From positions 558,001 through 622,000 of the forward strand of contig NZ_NEXX01000001.1 in NCBI RefSeq assembly GCF_002174125.1: a stretch of DNA of 64,000 bases. The letters run 5' to 3'. The notes below the pieces were generated by a model, which did not search any database, had not been told where the DNA came from, and saw nothing but the letters and a program-made list of their open reading frames with translations. The DNA comes from Acinetobacter populi (GTDB lineage: Bacteria; Pseudomonadota; Gammaproteobacteria; Pseudomonadales; Moraxellaceae). The position numbers and the translations under genes were made by a program. This document shows positions 29,518-38,927 of this stretch, piece by piece (position 1 is the stretch's first letter; the number at the start of each line of letters is the position of its first letter).

Positions 29518-32500
29518 CTAATCTGATTGGGAATTTTTCAAAATAAACTCTTTGAGAAAGGCTGCAATTTTCACATTGACCCTAAAAAGAGGTATTGTCG
29601 CCCCTTCTTCTTTCTCAAAATATAACTTTGCCTTTGCTTTATCTACTGTACTTAATAAAACATCAAAACGTGCAAATTCATTAATATTATTTTCATTGAC
29701 GTGTGCATTGATCAACTGTCTTAATTTGGTTTCATCTATACCAAATGAAGTCGCAATAGCATGTATCTCATCCTCTTTAGCTTTAAATTGATACTCTGTA
29801 ATGAAATCTCTAAATGACTTACCTTCTATGAATTGTACATCGCCACGCTGAACATCATGTAAAAAGATATTGGCAATTTTTTGTTCATCATGCGTTAAAG
29901 CTGCAAAGCTCTTATGCAGTTCATTCAATGCTTCTTCAACTGATATCGCTTTTTCACCTTCATGCAATGCTTTTAGGTATTTGGTAAAGCGACTATTCAT
30001 GTAATCCGAATCAATCTTATCAGTATCAATCTCTGTTAAATAGCCTTCTATTTCAAATGGCACATTGTCTCCACCTCCACCACTTCCACCTTCAGAAAAT
30101 AACTCCTTATAACGTAAAGCAAGAATTAAATATGTCTGCTCGTCTATTGCAAGCAATAACGGTGGTTCTGTTGAATCCATTTCATCTGAATTATATGTTC
30201 GTTTATTCCAATTAAAGCCTTGGATTTTTGCAGCTTGCAGATGCTCATTGAATTGCTTAAATAGTTTTGCAAACTGACCACAAGCCGCTTTATCTTTAGG
30301 TAACTTTTCAAAATTTTTAATACCTGCATGTTTAAATAGTAGCGCTATATCGGAAAAAATAGAATTTAATTTATTTAAGTTGTCTTGCAGCTTATCTACA
30401 AATAAAGCTAAAGGTTTATCTCCTGAATATAACTTCACTGCTGCATCAATATTACGTTTCATGGTGTGTGGACGTCTGTAATATCGAATGATACCGAATG
30501 GCTTATCTTTACCAAATAAGCGGTTTGTACGTGAGAATGCTTGAATCAAGTTCGCATACTCAAGCATTTTATCCAAATACAAAGTATTGACCCATTTTGA
30601 GTCAAAACCTGTCAGCATTTGATCAACTACAATCAGTAAATCCAGTTGTTTTTCAGGTGTATGTTCTACTCGTTTATACAACTCTTTATGTGCTAAACGG
30701 TCTGCAATATCTCGCTTCATTTTGGCATGGGTGGCTAAACTAAACTCCATACCGTAGCGAGTGTTATAGTCACTAATGATCTCAACTAAACCGTCTTCTT
30801 TAAATTTCGCATGTCCATTATTATCAATATTTGGGTCAAACAATGCTGTAATTTTCAGCTCAGGTTTTAGCTTCTTAAACAAACGATAATATTCAATTGC
30901 TTCGGCAATACTACTAGTGGCAAACATGCCATGAAATTTATTATTTTGGCTGTATTGCATCCAGTTTTCTAAAATATCCTCCACTACTTTATTCTGATGT
31001 GCTGGTCGACGATACTGTTCTGTTGGTAAATAATCCTCAATCCCTTTGACATAATTGTTGGCTTTGTCCCAATGACCCGCCATAGCAACCTGACTTTTAT
31101 CCATAAAGCGCAAATAGATTTCTTTCTTTTTAGGATCATCTAAAGCTTCTCGAACAGTATTGGCTTTTGCTTCATCCAAAGCCACAGCTTCTCGTAATTT
31201 TGAATCTTTATAGGTTGAAATCAAATAAGGATCAAAACCCAATACGTTTTTATCTCGAATACCATCAGCGATACTGTAACGGTGCAATTCATGCCCGAAT
31301 ACGGTCGCTGTAGTATTCATATTCTTTTCATTTTCTTCTTGAATCGGTGTGCCTGTAAATCCAAAGAAGACTGCCTGTGGAAAGGTTTCTTTAATAGTAA
31401 TCAGCATATCGCCAAAAGTCGAACGGTGTGCTTCATCCACAATAATCACAATGCGCTTTTTCTGCATCTGCTCAATATCATGGGCTTTTAATCCACCCTC
31501 TTCCTGTTTGATATTACTCATTTTTTGAATAGAGCTGACAATCAACACTTCATTCGGATTGTTGCTTTTTAACTTGCTGATCAATGCATGAGTATTTTCA
31601 GTGGACTGTACAAAGTCCTCTGTATCTGCAAAGTTATTATATTGCTCTAATGACTGTGTACCGAGTTCAATACGATCCATCAAGAAAATCACTTTATCAG
31701 CATCTTGAGAAGTCGCAATCAGATAAGCAGATTTAAAACTTGTCATCGTCTTACCTGAGCCAGTCGTATGCCAGATATAGCCACCCAAACGGTCTCGTCC
31801 ATCCCACTCGATACGAGCCACACGGTCAGAAATTGCACGTACTGCAAAGTATTGGTAACTACGCATGACCTTCAATATGCCATCGGTTTTATCGGCTACG
31901 GTATAAAAACCGATAAGCTGATGCGCCATAGGAATAGATAAGAAATACGCTGCAATGTCTTTCCAATAATTCATTGGCTCATTATTAAAATCTGCCCAAT
32001 TGAAATAATAGTCTGAGTTAAACGAACCATCCGGGCCAGGATTGGCAAAGTATTTGGTTTCTTCGGGATTCATAGCAACAAAGATTTGTACTAATGAAAA
32101 TAGCCCTGAAAAAATACCAGAACGGGCATAGTTTTCGATTTGATATGTTGCCTGACTCACAGGTACACCGGAGCGTTTTAGTTCGACATGAAATACAGGC
32201 ATCCCGTTAATGAGCAACATAATGTCGCCACGTCGGTCATTTAAAATGGGTGATGAGGTTGGAAATTTTGGTTGTTGTACGATTTGGTAGCGACTTTGCC
32301 CTGCTGCAATTTCCTGGCGGTCATAAATACTCAGGCTGATTTCTTTACTCAAATGCAAAATATCATTAGGATTATCTCGTTTAATCGCAACGGATTTACC
32401 GTTAATAAAGCCATTGAGTGCCAACGGTGTACGCAAATTTTTAATTTGTTCTAATATTTGTGCCATTTCGGAGTCGGTGAGTGGCTGACCATTCAGCCGA

Positions 32501-32652
32501 TCTATACCGCTGTTATTTTCAAACAGAATATTTGCCCAGTTATTGATTAAATCCTGTTCTGTTGGATTTTTTAAAACCGTACTGTCCCAGCCCTTGTTAA
32601 AGAGTGTTTCGATAAATGCCTGTTCAAATGCTGCTTCGTTTTTAAATGTCAT
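29518..32652 (-). CDS. hsdR: Type I restriction endonuclease, R subunit
   Basis: 1044 residues, normal for HsdR. An N-terminal nuclease domain shows DIMLLINGMPVFHVELKRSG (D...ExK) and a Q-rich follow-up at about 145-180. Superfamily 2 translocase motifs: Walker A HTTGSGKTM near 296, IIVDEAHRS near 404, GFTGTPI near 430, and motif VI region QAFSRTNR. The C-terminal helical domain docks on HsdM. It cuts unmodified DNA after ATP-driven translocation. Fourth gene of hsdM-rhuM-hsdS-hsdR-fic; the frame is intact. Confidence 0.93.
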   Translation of the reverse strand: MTFKNEAAFEQAFIETLFNKGWDSTVLKNPTEQDLINNWANILFENNSGIDRLNGQPLTDSEMAQILEQIKNLRTPLALNGFINGKSVAIKRDNPNDILHLSKEISLSIYDRQEIAAGQSRYQIVQQPKFPTSSPILNDRRGDIMLLINGMPVFHVELKRSGVPVSQATYQIENYARSGIFSGLFSLVQIFVAMNPEETKYFANPGPDGSFNSDYYFNWADFNNEPMNYWKDIAAYFLSIPMAHQLIGFYTVADKTDGILKVMRSYQYFAVRAISDRVARIEWDGRDRLGGYIWHTTGSGKTMTSFKSAYLIATSQDADKVIFLMDRIELGTQSLEQYNNFADTEDFVQSTENTHALISKLKSNNPNEVLIVSSIQKMSNIKQEEGGLKAHDIEQMQKKRIVIIVDEAHRSTFGDMLITIKETFPQAVFFGFTGTPIQEENEKNMNTTATVFGHELHRYSIADGIRDKNVLGFDPYLISTYKDSKLREAVALDEAKANTVREALDDPKKKEIYLRFMDKSQVAMAGHWDKANNYVKGIEDYLPTEQYRRPAHQNKVVEDILENWMQYSQNNKFHGMFATSSIAEAIEYYRLFKKLKPELKITALFDPNIDNNGHAKFKEDGLVEIISDYNTRYGMEFSLATHAKMKRDIADRLAHKELYKRVEHTPEKQLDLLIVVDQMLTGFDSKWVNTLYLDKMLEYANLIQAFSRTNRLFGKDKPFGIIRYYRRPHTMKRNIDAAVKLYSGDKPLALFVDKLQDNLNKLNSIFSDIALLFKHAGIKNFEKLPKDKAACGQFAKLFKQFNEHLQAAKIQGFNWNKRTYNSDEMDSTEPPLLLAIDEQTYLILALRYKELFSEGGSGGGGDNVPFEIEGYLTEIDTDKIDSDYMNSRFTKYLKALHEGEKAISVEEALNELHKSFAALTHDEQKIANIFLHDVQRGDVQFIEGKSFRDFITEYQFKAKEDEIHAIATSFGIDETKLRQLINAHVNENNINEFARFDVLLSTVDKAKAKLYFEKEEGATIPLFRVNVKIAAFLKEFILKNSQSD

Positions 32653-32688
32653 GGTCTATTTGCTTTTATCAAGTCAATTTATAAAAAG

Positions 32689-32708
32689 TCTCCCTTTACA
32701 AAGGGAGA
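32689..32708. other. Hairpin between hsdS and hsdR
   Basis: 8-bp perfect stem TCTCCCTT/AAGGGAGA with a 4-base loop in the 67-base gap. It could attenuate hsdR transcription or protect the mRNA. The minus-strand tail (ACTTTTTATAA) is T-rich, so partial termination is possible. Confidence 0.5.
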
Positions 32709-32719
32709 TTTAGAGAGAT

Positions 32720-33895
32720 TCAAACAAACATTTTTTCTAAAAATGCCTGTTTTAGATTTTTTAAGGTTTGGAGCTGTTGCTGTTGTAGCACTAGGGTTTC
32801 ATCAAGTTTTTTAAAGAATTGACCGATTTTTGATTGCTCTTCATCACACATTGGAACTAAAATTTCAACATTATTAATTTCATTCTTATTGATTTTTTTA
32901 GGAAATGCAATGTGTAAAGTGCGTCGCCAGATTCCCTTTTGCACAATTTCAGATGAAATAGCTTTTACTAAATACTCGGGGTTTACTTTTTTGGGTTTAA
33001 GTAGAGCCAAACTAACATAATAAGCCAACTTTTCATCTGAATTCACAATATTGGCTGTACCAATATCACCGATTCGGGTCATTAAGATATCATTCCTAAC
33101 AGGAAAAACACTAAAGTCATTTTCAAAATCTTCCTCTGAAATATATTTCTTAGACTGTAATGAAACAATATTTTCAACACTTAGGAACATTATGCCTGAA
33201 CTAGTATATCTAGGTGTTTGATGGGTTCCATCATAAATATCAGCAATTTCACCCAAGGTCGTTTGTTCCCAATCCCCACTAAACCCTTTTAACCGAATCT
33301 CAGGTTGCTTACTTCCAACTTTAGGAAACATTTTTTCCAACATCGCTTTTTTTAGGTTTTGGATTTGAATGAGCTTCTTTTCATGTAAAGCAATCGATTG
33401 GTCTAGGTTTTGGAAAAAGTTACCGATTTGGGCTTGTTCGGTCTTATCTGGTACCAATGTTTCTATTTCGATCAGATTACCTACAGCTAATCCAGGCTGT
33501 GCTGATTGACCAGAATATTGTCCCAGATTCATTGTTCCAAATAGGTGATACAGAAAGCTTGTATCGTTACTGTTATTTGCCTTTACTGCTACTGCATGTT
33601 CTGTAAAAAAAGCCTTTCCGTAGGAAAATTGCATATTGCCACATAAGGCTCCTTGACGACCAATCAGAGCAAAGTCACCGTCGTGATTATAAGTGTCAGT
33701 ATATCCTCGTAGACCATTACCACCGTACACAGGATAGTCACCTGATGAAGTGATCTTTTCGGCTTTGATAAACTCACCACTACGGAACTCGCTACAAAGC
33801 TCGCCTAGCCTAAATTGCTTCCAAACATCAGTAAATCCTTTAAACCGTACTTCAGGACAATTTTTTATAGTGACTGTTTTGTTTGTAGCCATCAT
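32720..33895 (-). CDS. hsdS: Type I restriction-modification specificity subunit
   Basis: 391 residues with two target-recognition domains, each followed by a conserved helix: FFQNLDQSIALHEKKLIQIQ near 165-185 and FFKKLDETLVLQQQQLQTLK near 365. The half starts VWKQFRLGELCSEF and DWEQTTLGEIADIYDG repeat the same pattern. It sets the bipartite DNA sequence recognised. The frame is intact. It overlaps rhuM by 4 bases. No neighbouring hsdS fragments or inverted repeats suggest phase-variable shuffling. Confidence 0.9.
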   Translation of the reverse strand: MMATNKTVTIKNCPEVRFKGFTDVWKQFRLGELCSEFRSGEFIKAEKITSSGDYPVYGGNGLRGYTDTYNHDGDFALIGRQGALCGNMQFSYGKAFFTEHAVAVKANNSNDTSFLYHLFGTMNLGQYSGQSAQPGLAVGNLIEIETLVPDKTEQAQIGNFFQNLDQSIALHEKKLIQIQNLKKAMLEKMFPKVGSKQPEIRLKGFSGDWEQTTLGEIADIYDGTHQTPRYTSSGIMFLSVENIVSLQSKKYISEEDFENDFSVFPVRNDILMTRIGDIGTANIVNSDEKLAYYVSLALLKPKKVNPEYLVKAISSEIVQKGIWRRTLHIAFPKKINKNEINNVEILVPMCDEEQSKIGQFFKKLDETLVLQQQQLQTLKNLKQAFLEKMFV

Positions 33896-34896
33896 TTATC
33901 ACCGCCTTTTTTAATTTGGCTTATCACCTTATCAAAGTCAGAGATGATTTTTTGTTGTTTATTAAATTCTTTGTATTCACCGATGGCTTTTTGTTTGGCT
34001 CGCTCGTGTGACACTTGCCCATGTCCATCTAAAATCTGATAGCGGTTAAATGTCAAAAATGCATCCACACTTGAGGCAAAATCCTGCATGGACAGCAGCG
34101 TTTCATCCTCTAGTAAACGTTCCACATAATCAAAGTAGGCTGATACATCACGTTCTAAGCGTTTAATTTGTTTATCAGATAAGTAGTTTTTGGCAATGGA
34201 TACATCAGACTGTAAAATCCGCCCATCAGGGGCATTTTTCCATGTGGTCAGCCCCATGTTATCTTTAGTTTGATCGGCATGGTTATAAACAATTTCCGCT
34301 GCTGTTTGCCCTGTAATGGCAAAATGAAACTTGTTTTGTACCGTTGCATAAAAATTTTTAGTGATCTCTGAATTTTTATCATAGTCAAAGGCAATTTCCG
34401 CAAACACGTCGGTAACCTGTTGCCATATTCTGCGTTCACTGGCACGGATAGAACGTACCGTCTCCAGCAATTCACGAAAATAATCCTTGCCAAAAATTGT
34501 TTCGCCTTGTTTCATCCGTTCAACATCAATCTTAAAACCTTTTTGAATGTATTCTTTTAAGATATTGGTTGCCCAGATGCGAAACTTGGTGGCTTTTTGC
34601 GAATTGACACGGTAGCCGACTGAAATAATCGCATCCAAATTGTAAAATTTAACTTCTTTGGTCTGTGTCTTTCCTACAATTGCGCCGTGTTGAGTGGTAT
34701 TTTCCAAAATGGAAATAACCACTGCTTCGTCCAACTCACCTGATTCAAAAATATTTTTTAAGTGTTTGCTAATTGCCGGGATTCCGACATCAAATAAATC
34801 AGCAATCGCTTTTTGTGTTGCCCAAATGGTTTCGTCTTTAACAATGACTTCAACTTTTTCGTCTGCTTCATAGAGTAAAAATTGTATTTCATTCAT
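33892..34896 (-). CDS. RhuM-family protein inside the restriction operon
   Basis: 334 residues of the RhuM family: a start of FLLYEADEKVEVIVKDETIWATQKAIADLFDV, then a helix-turn-helix-like region with GVGIPAISKHLKNIFESGEL-like sequence (DVGIPAISKHLKN), and the family core YNLDAIISVGYRVNSQKATKFRIWA. RhuM genes are often set between hsdM and hsdS in mobile type I systems. Their role is not known; they are not needed for the basic R-M reaction. Overlaps both neighbours by 4 bases. Confidence 0.85.
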   Translation of the reverse strand: MNEIQFLLYEADEKVEVIVKDETIWATQKAIADLFDVGIPAISKHLKNIFESGELDEAVVISILENTTQHGAIVGKTQTKEVKFYNLDAIISVGYRVNSQKATKFRIWATNILKEYIQKGFKIDVERMKQGETIFGKDYFRELLETVRSIRASERRIWQQVTDVFAEIAFDYDKNSEITKNFYATVQNKFHFAITGQTAAEIVYNHADQTKDNMGLTTWKNAPDGRILQSDVSIAKNYLSDKQIKRLERDVSAYFDYVERLLEDETLLSMQDFASSVDAFLTFNRYQILDGHGQVSHERAKQKAIGEYKEFNKQQKIISDFDKVISQIKKGGDK

Positions 34897-37655
34897 TGTA
34901 TATCTCCTCGCAGCAAGCTTTGAAACTGCGCCAAACCTTGCAGATCAAAGTCATCACCTGTAAGGTCATCAATCAAGTCAGCAAGGCTATTTTCCGCTTC
35001 GGTGAGCTTTTGTGTGGTTTCGGTATAGGTCACAGCATACTTATCTGCCAACGCCTGCACCACATCGGTCAAATGCTCAATCACTTCATTCGGTAACGCC
35101 AAAATGGCAGAAACAATCGGTTGCACCCACTTCACTTGCAACAATTCCAAAACTTGAGAATCATCCAAGTCTTCAATTGTGGTCTTGGTTAACAAATGCA
35201 AGGCGTTGCTATCCGCTTTAATCTCTGCTTTTAGCTCTTTTTCCTGAGCAAGCAAATCCTCTACTTGCAACAACTTCGCTTCTAAAGAATCCTCCGCAAA
35301 AGTGAAGTTAACCTGTAAAGTTTTTAAATAGGCTTTGACTTTGGGTGCTGCATAAGTACCATTTTTATTGGCTTCAATCTTCGACCACTGCACTTCTGGA
35401 TGTGCCTGTACAAATTGTTCTTGTTCAGGCTTCTTGGCTTTATTGCCAAGTAATTCTAGTAATTCATTGAGTGCACGGATTTCAGTAGTTTCTATATCTT
35501 CAAATGCTTGTTTTAGTGCTTTAGCAATTTCTGCGGTTACAAAAGCATCATTGGCATCGTTTAACAAGGATTCTTTTTCTTCTTCGGACAAAGACTCCAT
35601 AATCGCTTCGATTTCAGCACTCGCTTCAATTAAAGCTCGCTCTTTGCTTTGTAAGGCAGTCAATTCATCTATTAACAAATGCTTTTGCACCAAATCAAAC
35701 GGCAAAACATAACCAACCCAACCGTCCTGAACTTCTTGCTCCTTGCCATCTTTCTTTTTGATAATAATGTTTGGATTTACAATTTTGGCAGCGTTCAAAC
35801 CTTCAGACTGTATAATTTCCAAGTCACCTGCAATACTTTGCCATTGATCGTCCAAAGCCTGATATGCCTGATATTTATCGACTAGAGAAATATTTTCCAA
35901 ACGCTTGAAAATATCCAGACTCAAAACATTTTCCTGCTGTGCAATATGCAAAGTCTGCATTTTGCCAATTAACTCAGCTTTTAAATAATCATGGAAATTG
36001 GCAAAAGCCGTATTAAATTGCGTTCTAAATGTCTGAACATTGACATGTTCATGAATGGCCTGATTGATCTCAGTTGTTGCTAAATCAACATAGGGCGTAT
36101 CACTGTCTGTAAATAAATCTTGGCGCAACTGCGGGAATGCCATCCAATACTTAGCATGTGTATCAATTTCTTTTTTAGGAATACCACCAAACATCGTGGC
36201 ATAAATATCCCACGTTTCAGCCTTTGCAGATGAATCGACATAACGAGGAATATTTAAGTTATAGCCTTGCTCACGGATTTCTTCCAAGCTGACCAATTTA
36301 GAAAATTGATCAATATTCTTACGCTGAACCACCGCATCAACAATTTTTTTGATATTTGATGCCTGTAGATGGTTATTTTTACCAACTTTGATAAAGCCTT
36401 TTGATGCATCAACAATTAAAACATCACTGCTTTGGCGACGTTGTTTTAAAATCACAATCACAGTTGGAATGCCTGTACCAAAGAAGATATTGGCAGGCAA
36501 CCCGATGATGGCATCAATATGTTTGTTTTCAAGTAGATTGGTACGAATACGTTCTTCTTCACCACCACGGAACAATACACCATGTGGCAGAACAATCGCC
36601 ATAATGCCATCGGGTTTTAAGTGATAAAGATCATGCAGTAGAAACGCGTAGTCTGCTTTAGTTTTTGGTGCTAAACCAAAACGAGCATAACGTGGGTCAG
36701 ATTCTTTATTCGTTGGATCCCATGCCTGAGAGTAAGGAGGATTCGAGACAACGGCATCAACATACAACGGCTCGTAAGTATTGATTGGATCATTGTCATC
36801 AAAATACGGCCAGTCATCCTCTAAAGTATCGGCATTACGAGCCACAATATTGGAGGGTAAAATGCCACGCATCACCAAGTTCATACGAGTGAGGTTATAT
36901 GTATTTTCTTTTAACTCTTGAGCGTAGTATTTGATTTTATTTGCATCATTGACATGCTTGGCAACAGAAGTACCAATATTGATCAACAATGAACCCGAGC
37001 CACTTGTTGGATCGTAAATTTTGATTTCTTGCTGATCTTTTAAATGATGTGCAATGATTTCAGACATCAAAATAGATACTTCATGGGGCGTATAAAATTC
37101 TCCCGCTTTTTTACCAGCATTAGCAGCAAACGAACCAATCAAGTATTCGTAAATAAAACCAAGAACATCATAGTCTTGCTTGCTACTCATTGGAATAACT
37201 TTAATGAGTTGTAACAAGTCACTAATCGCTTTAGTCTGACTGTTTGAACTGTCTCCAAGCTTACTTAAACCTGTTTCTAATGTTTTAAAAATGCCTTCAA
37301 AAACTTTTTTATGTGATGGGCTGATTGAACGTGAAAAAGCAGAAAGAGCATCACGTACATTGGCAACCTCAAAATCATTACCTTTTTTCAGCCATGTCGA
37401 GAACAGATTGTCATAGGCAATAAAATAACCAATACTGTCTTTAATAAATTCAACTGTTTGTGAATCTTCTTCTGTGAGTGCTTCAATGTTTGCCTGACTA
37501 AAGTCATTTGCCACTAAGAAGCTTTGTTCTTTGTCTGATAAAAACTTGTAGAACATGAATCCTAAGATATAGTCTTTATATTCATTTGCCTCAATCTTTG
37601 AGCGCATTTTATTTGCTGAATCCCAAATTTTGGAAGCGAGTTGTTGCTTGTTCAT
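34893..37655 (-). CDS. hsdM: Type I DNA adenine methyltransferase, M subunit, long form
   Basis: 920 residues. The N-terminal HsdM domain begins SKIWDSANKMRSKIEANEYKDYILGFMFYKFLSD. The SAM-binding motif I is YDPTSGSGSLLINIG and the catalytic motif IV is NPPYSQAWDP. Typical HsdM is about 500-550 residues; here a further 350-400 residues rich in Glu, Lys and Leu follow, looking coiled-coil and including KIVNPNIIIKKKDGKEQE. It methylates the HsdS target and forms the R2M2S complex. First gene of the operon. Confidence 0.9.
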   Translation of the reverse strand: MNKQQLASKIWDSANKMRSKIEANEYKDYILGFMFYKFLSDKEQSFLVANDFSQANIEALTEEDSQTVEFIKDSIGYFIAYDNLFSTWLKKGNDFEVANVRDALSAFSRSISPSHKKVFEGIFKTLETGLSKLGDSSNSQTKAISDLLQLIKVIPMSSKQDYDVLGFIYEYLIGSFAANAGKKAGEFYTPHEVSILMSEIIAHHLKDQQEIKIYDPTSGSGSLLINIGTSVAKHVNDANKIKYYAQELKENTYNLTRMNLVMRGILPSNIVARNADTLEDDWPYFDDNDPINTYEPLYVDAVVSNPPYSQAWDPTNKESDPRYARFGLAPKTKADYAFLLHDLYHLKPDGIMAIVLPHGVLFRGGEEERIRTNLLENKHIDAIIGLPANIFFGTGIPTVIVILKQRRQSSDVLIVDASKGFIKVGKNNHLQASNIKKIVDAVVQRKNIDQFSKLVSLEEIREQGYNLNIPRYVDSSAKAETWDIYATMFGGIPKKEIDTHAKYWMAFPQLRQDLFTDSDTPYVDLATTEINQAIHEHVNVQTFRTQFNTAFANFHDYLKAELIGKMQTLHIAQQENVLSLDIFKRLENISLVDKYQAYQALDDQWQSIAGDLEIIQSEGLNAAKIVNPNIIIKKKDGKEQEVQDGWVGYVLPFDLVQKHLLIDELTALQSKERALIEASAEIEAIMESLSEEEKESLLNDANDAFVTAEIAKALKQAFEDIETTEIRALNELLELLGNKAKKPEQEQFVQAHPEVQWSKIEANKNGTYAAPKVKAYLKTLQVNFTFAEDSLEAKLLQVEDLLAQEKELKAEIKADSNALHLLTKTTIEDLDDSQVLELLQVKWVQPIVSAILALPNEVIEHLTDVVQALADKYAVTYTETTQKLTEAENSLADLIDDLTGDDFDLQGLAQFQSLLRGDIQ

Positions 37656-37685
37656 AAGTTGTCTACAGTTATTAAATTGGTTTAG

Positions 37686-37711
37686 AGCTTTCTTAAATAT
37701 CCAAGAAAGCT
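37686..37711. promoter_or_regulatory. Palindrome upstream of hsdM
   Basis: Perfect 9-bp inverted repeat AGCTTTCTT/AAGAAAGCT with an 8-base spacer, 31 bases before the hsdM start. There is no T run on the hsdM-reading strand, so an operator is more likely than a terminator; the binding protein is unknown. Confidence 0.4.
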
Positions 37712-37795
37712 AGTATTATTTGTATTCTCTCTAATTTAGGATAGGTTCTCAACTTATAGTTTTTTATTTTTAACTTATAAACAAAAGAAAATAGA

Positions 37796-38497
37796 TCAAA
37801 AATCAATACGAATATCTAAACAGCAATGCCTTATACGGTAAGGATCACCTGACTTATGATGAATGTGTTGAGAATAAAAAATTGAACTTGTATGTTCATC
37901 GAATTCAGAAGTAAAATTTTCTAATCGATTTTTAGGATCTTTCGCTAATTCTTTTAGATGAGTATCCCAACTTTGCATCACGTCTTTAACTGAGTATTGT
38001 GTCTTATTCAAGTAAATTAGTACACCACCACTTTCAAATTTCCCACCAGTTGAGTAATCATTTATCAACTGATATAAACCTTTTTGATGGTATCTATTTC
38101 CATCGTACAATTTAGCTTCACCAATCCATTTAAATTTTTTTGATTGATTCTGCACTAAAATATCAACGTGTCCTTTATTATTGGGGTCATGTGAGGAGAC
38201 AAAACCTTTTGCGTCAAGGTGGTCAACTATCCTACAAGAAATATCATCTTCTAACTTTTTTTGTAATAAAATGATATGCTTCTTTAACTCATCAATATCC
38301 TTAATATTCGTTTCAGCAGATTCACACAAAGCTTTATAAGTACTAACCACTGAATTCTTATTAAGGCTGGAATAAATACGTTCCGCAGCCTCATCCAAAA
38401 CTTCTTCTAGAAGCTCTAAGAATTCATCATACTTTTTTACATTCCGAATTTTATATAATCGCAACACAAAAGGATCTTTCATACTAAAACGTGTCAT
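37796..38497 (-). CDS. Unrecognised protein with PD-(D/E)xK nuclease signature
   Basis: 233 residues, last gene of a three-gene operon. The first 95 residues are helical and charged. Then comes GHVDILVQ (D112), WIGEAK (E127, K129) and YQLIND (Q143), spaced like the D-(E/D)xK-Q active site of restriction-like nucleases, followed by GGVLIYLN as a core strand. So it is probably a nuclease acting in the cytoplasm, inferred from motif spacing only. It overlaps the middle gene by 14 bases. Location beside a type I R-M operon suggests a defence function, but I cannot assign it to a known system. Confidence 0.65.
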   Translation of the reverse strand: MTRFSMKDPFVLRLYKIRNVKKYDEFLELLEEVLDEAAERIYSSLNKNSVVSTYKALCESAETNIKDIDELKKHIILLQKKLEDDISCRIVDHLDAKGFVSSHDPNNKGHVDILVQNQSKKFKWIGEAKLYDGNRYHQKGLYQLINDYSTGGKFESGGVLIYLNKTQYSVKDVMQSWDTHLKELAKDPKNRLENFTSEFDEHTSSIFYSQHIHHKSGDPYRIRHCCLDIRIDF

Positions 38498-38927
38498 TTT
38501 TATGATCCAAAAAATTCTGTGTTACGCCAAAAAAATATATGACCTCATCATAAAACTGTTCTTCAGTTAACTCCTCACCAGTAAAAGGGTGTGAAAAAGT
38601 ATTTGAATCAATCATTCTGTTTACTTTGTCAAATTTTACTGGAACAAATCGTGCTTCTACTTCTCTCCAAGCAGAGAAGCCTTGCTCAAGAATATCAATA
38701 TCCTCCCTTGTCAAATAAAAAACACTCGAAATAAAATCTTCATCGCTAACACTATGATCAACATTCTCACGCAGTTCATCAAAGCTAAAAGTTACCTCAA
38801 GATCCCGTCCTGCAATGATCAGATAATCTAATATTAAAAGACAGCTCAATTTTACATCAGAATATTCAGAAAATTTCCGACTCCTAATTACTTGATGAAA
38901 ATAGCTATCTCTTAATGACGAATTCAT
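38484..38927 (-). CDS. Unrecognised small acidic protein, middle gene of the operon
   Basis: 147 residues, acidic, without signal peptide or membrane helix. The N-terminal half has helix-rich KLSCLLILDYLIIAGRDLEVTFSFDELRENV, which could be a winged-helix or a small adaptor domain. The C-terminal half has FSHPFTGEELTEEQFYDEVIYFFG. I do not recognise a family. It overlaps its upstream neighbour by 4 bases and its downstream neighbour by 14, so all three products are made together and probably act in one complex. Confidence 0.6.
   Translation of the reverse strand: MNSSLRDSYFHQVIRSRKFSEYSDVKLSCLLILDYLIIAGRDLEVTFSFDELRENVDHSVSDEDFISSVFYLTREDIDILEQGFSAWREVEARFVPVKFDKVNRMIDSNTFSHPFTGEELTEEQFYDEVIYFFGVTQNFLDHKNDTF

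Noticed and set aside
32720..33895. Phase-variable hsdS
   Set aside because: No second hsdS, partial copy or inverted repeat is near, and there is no recombinase within the operon.
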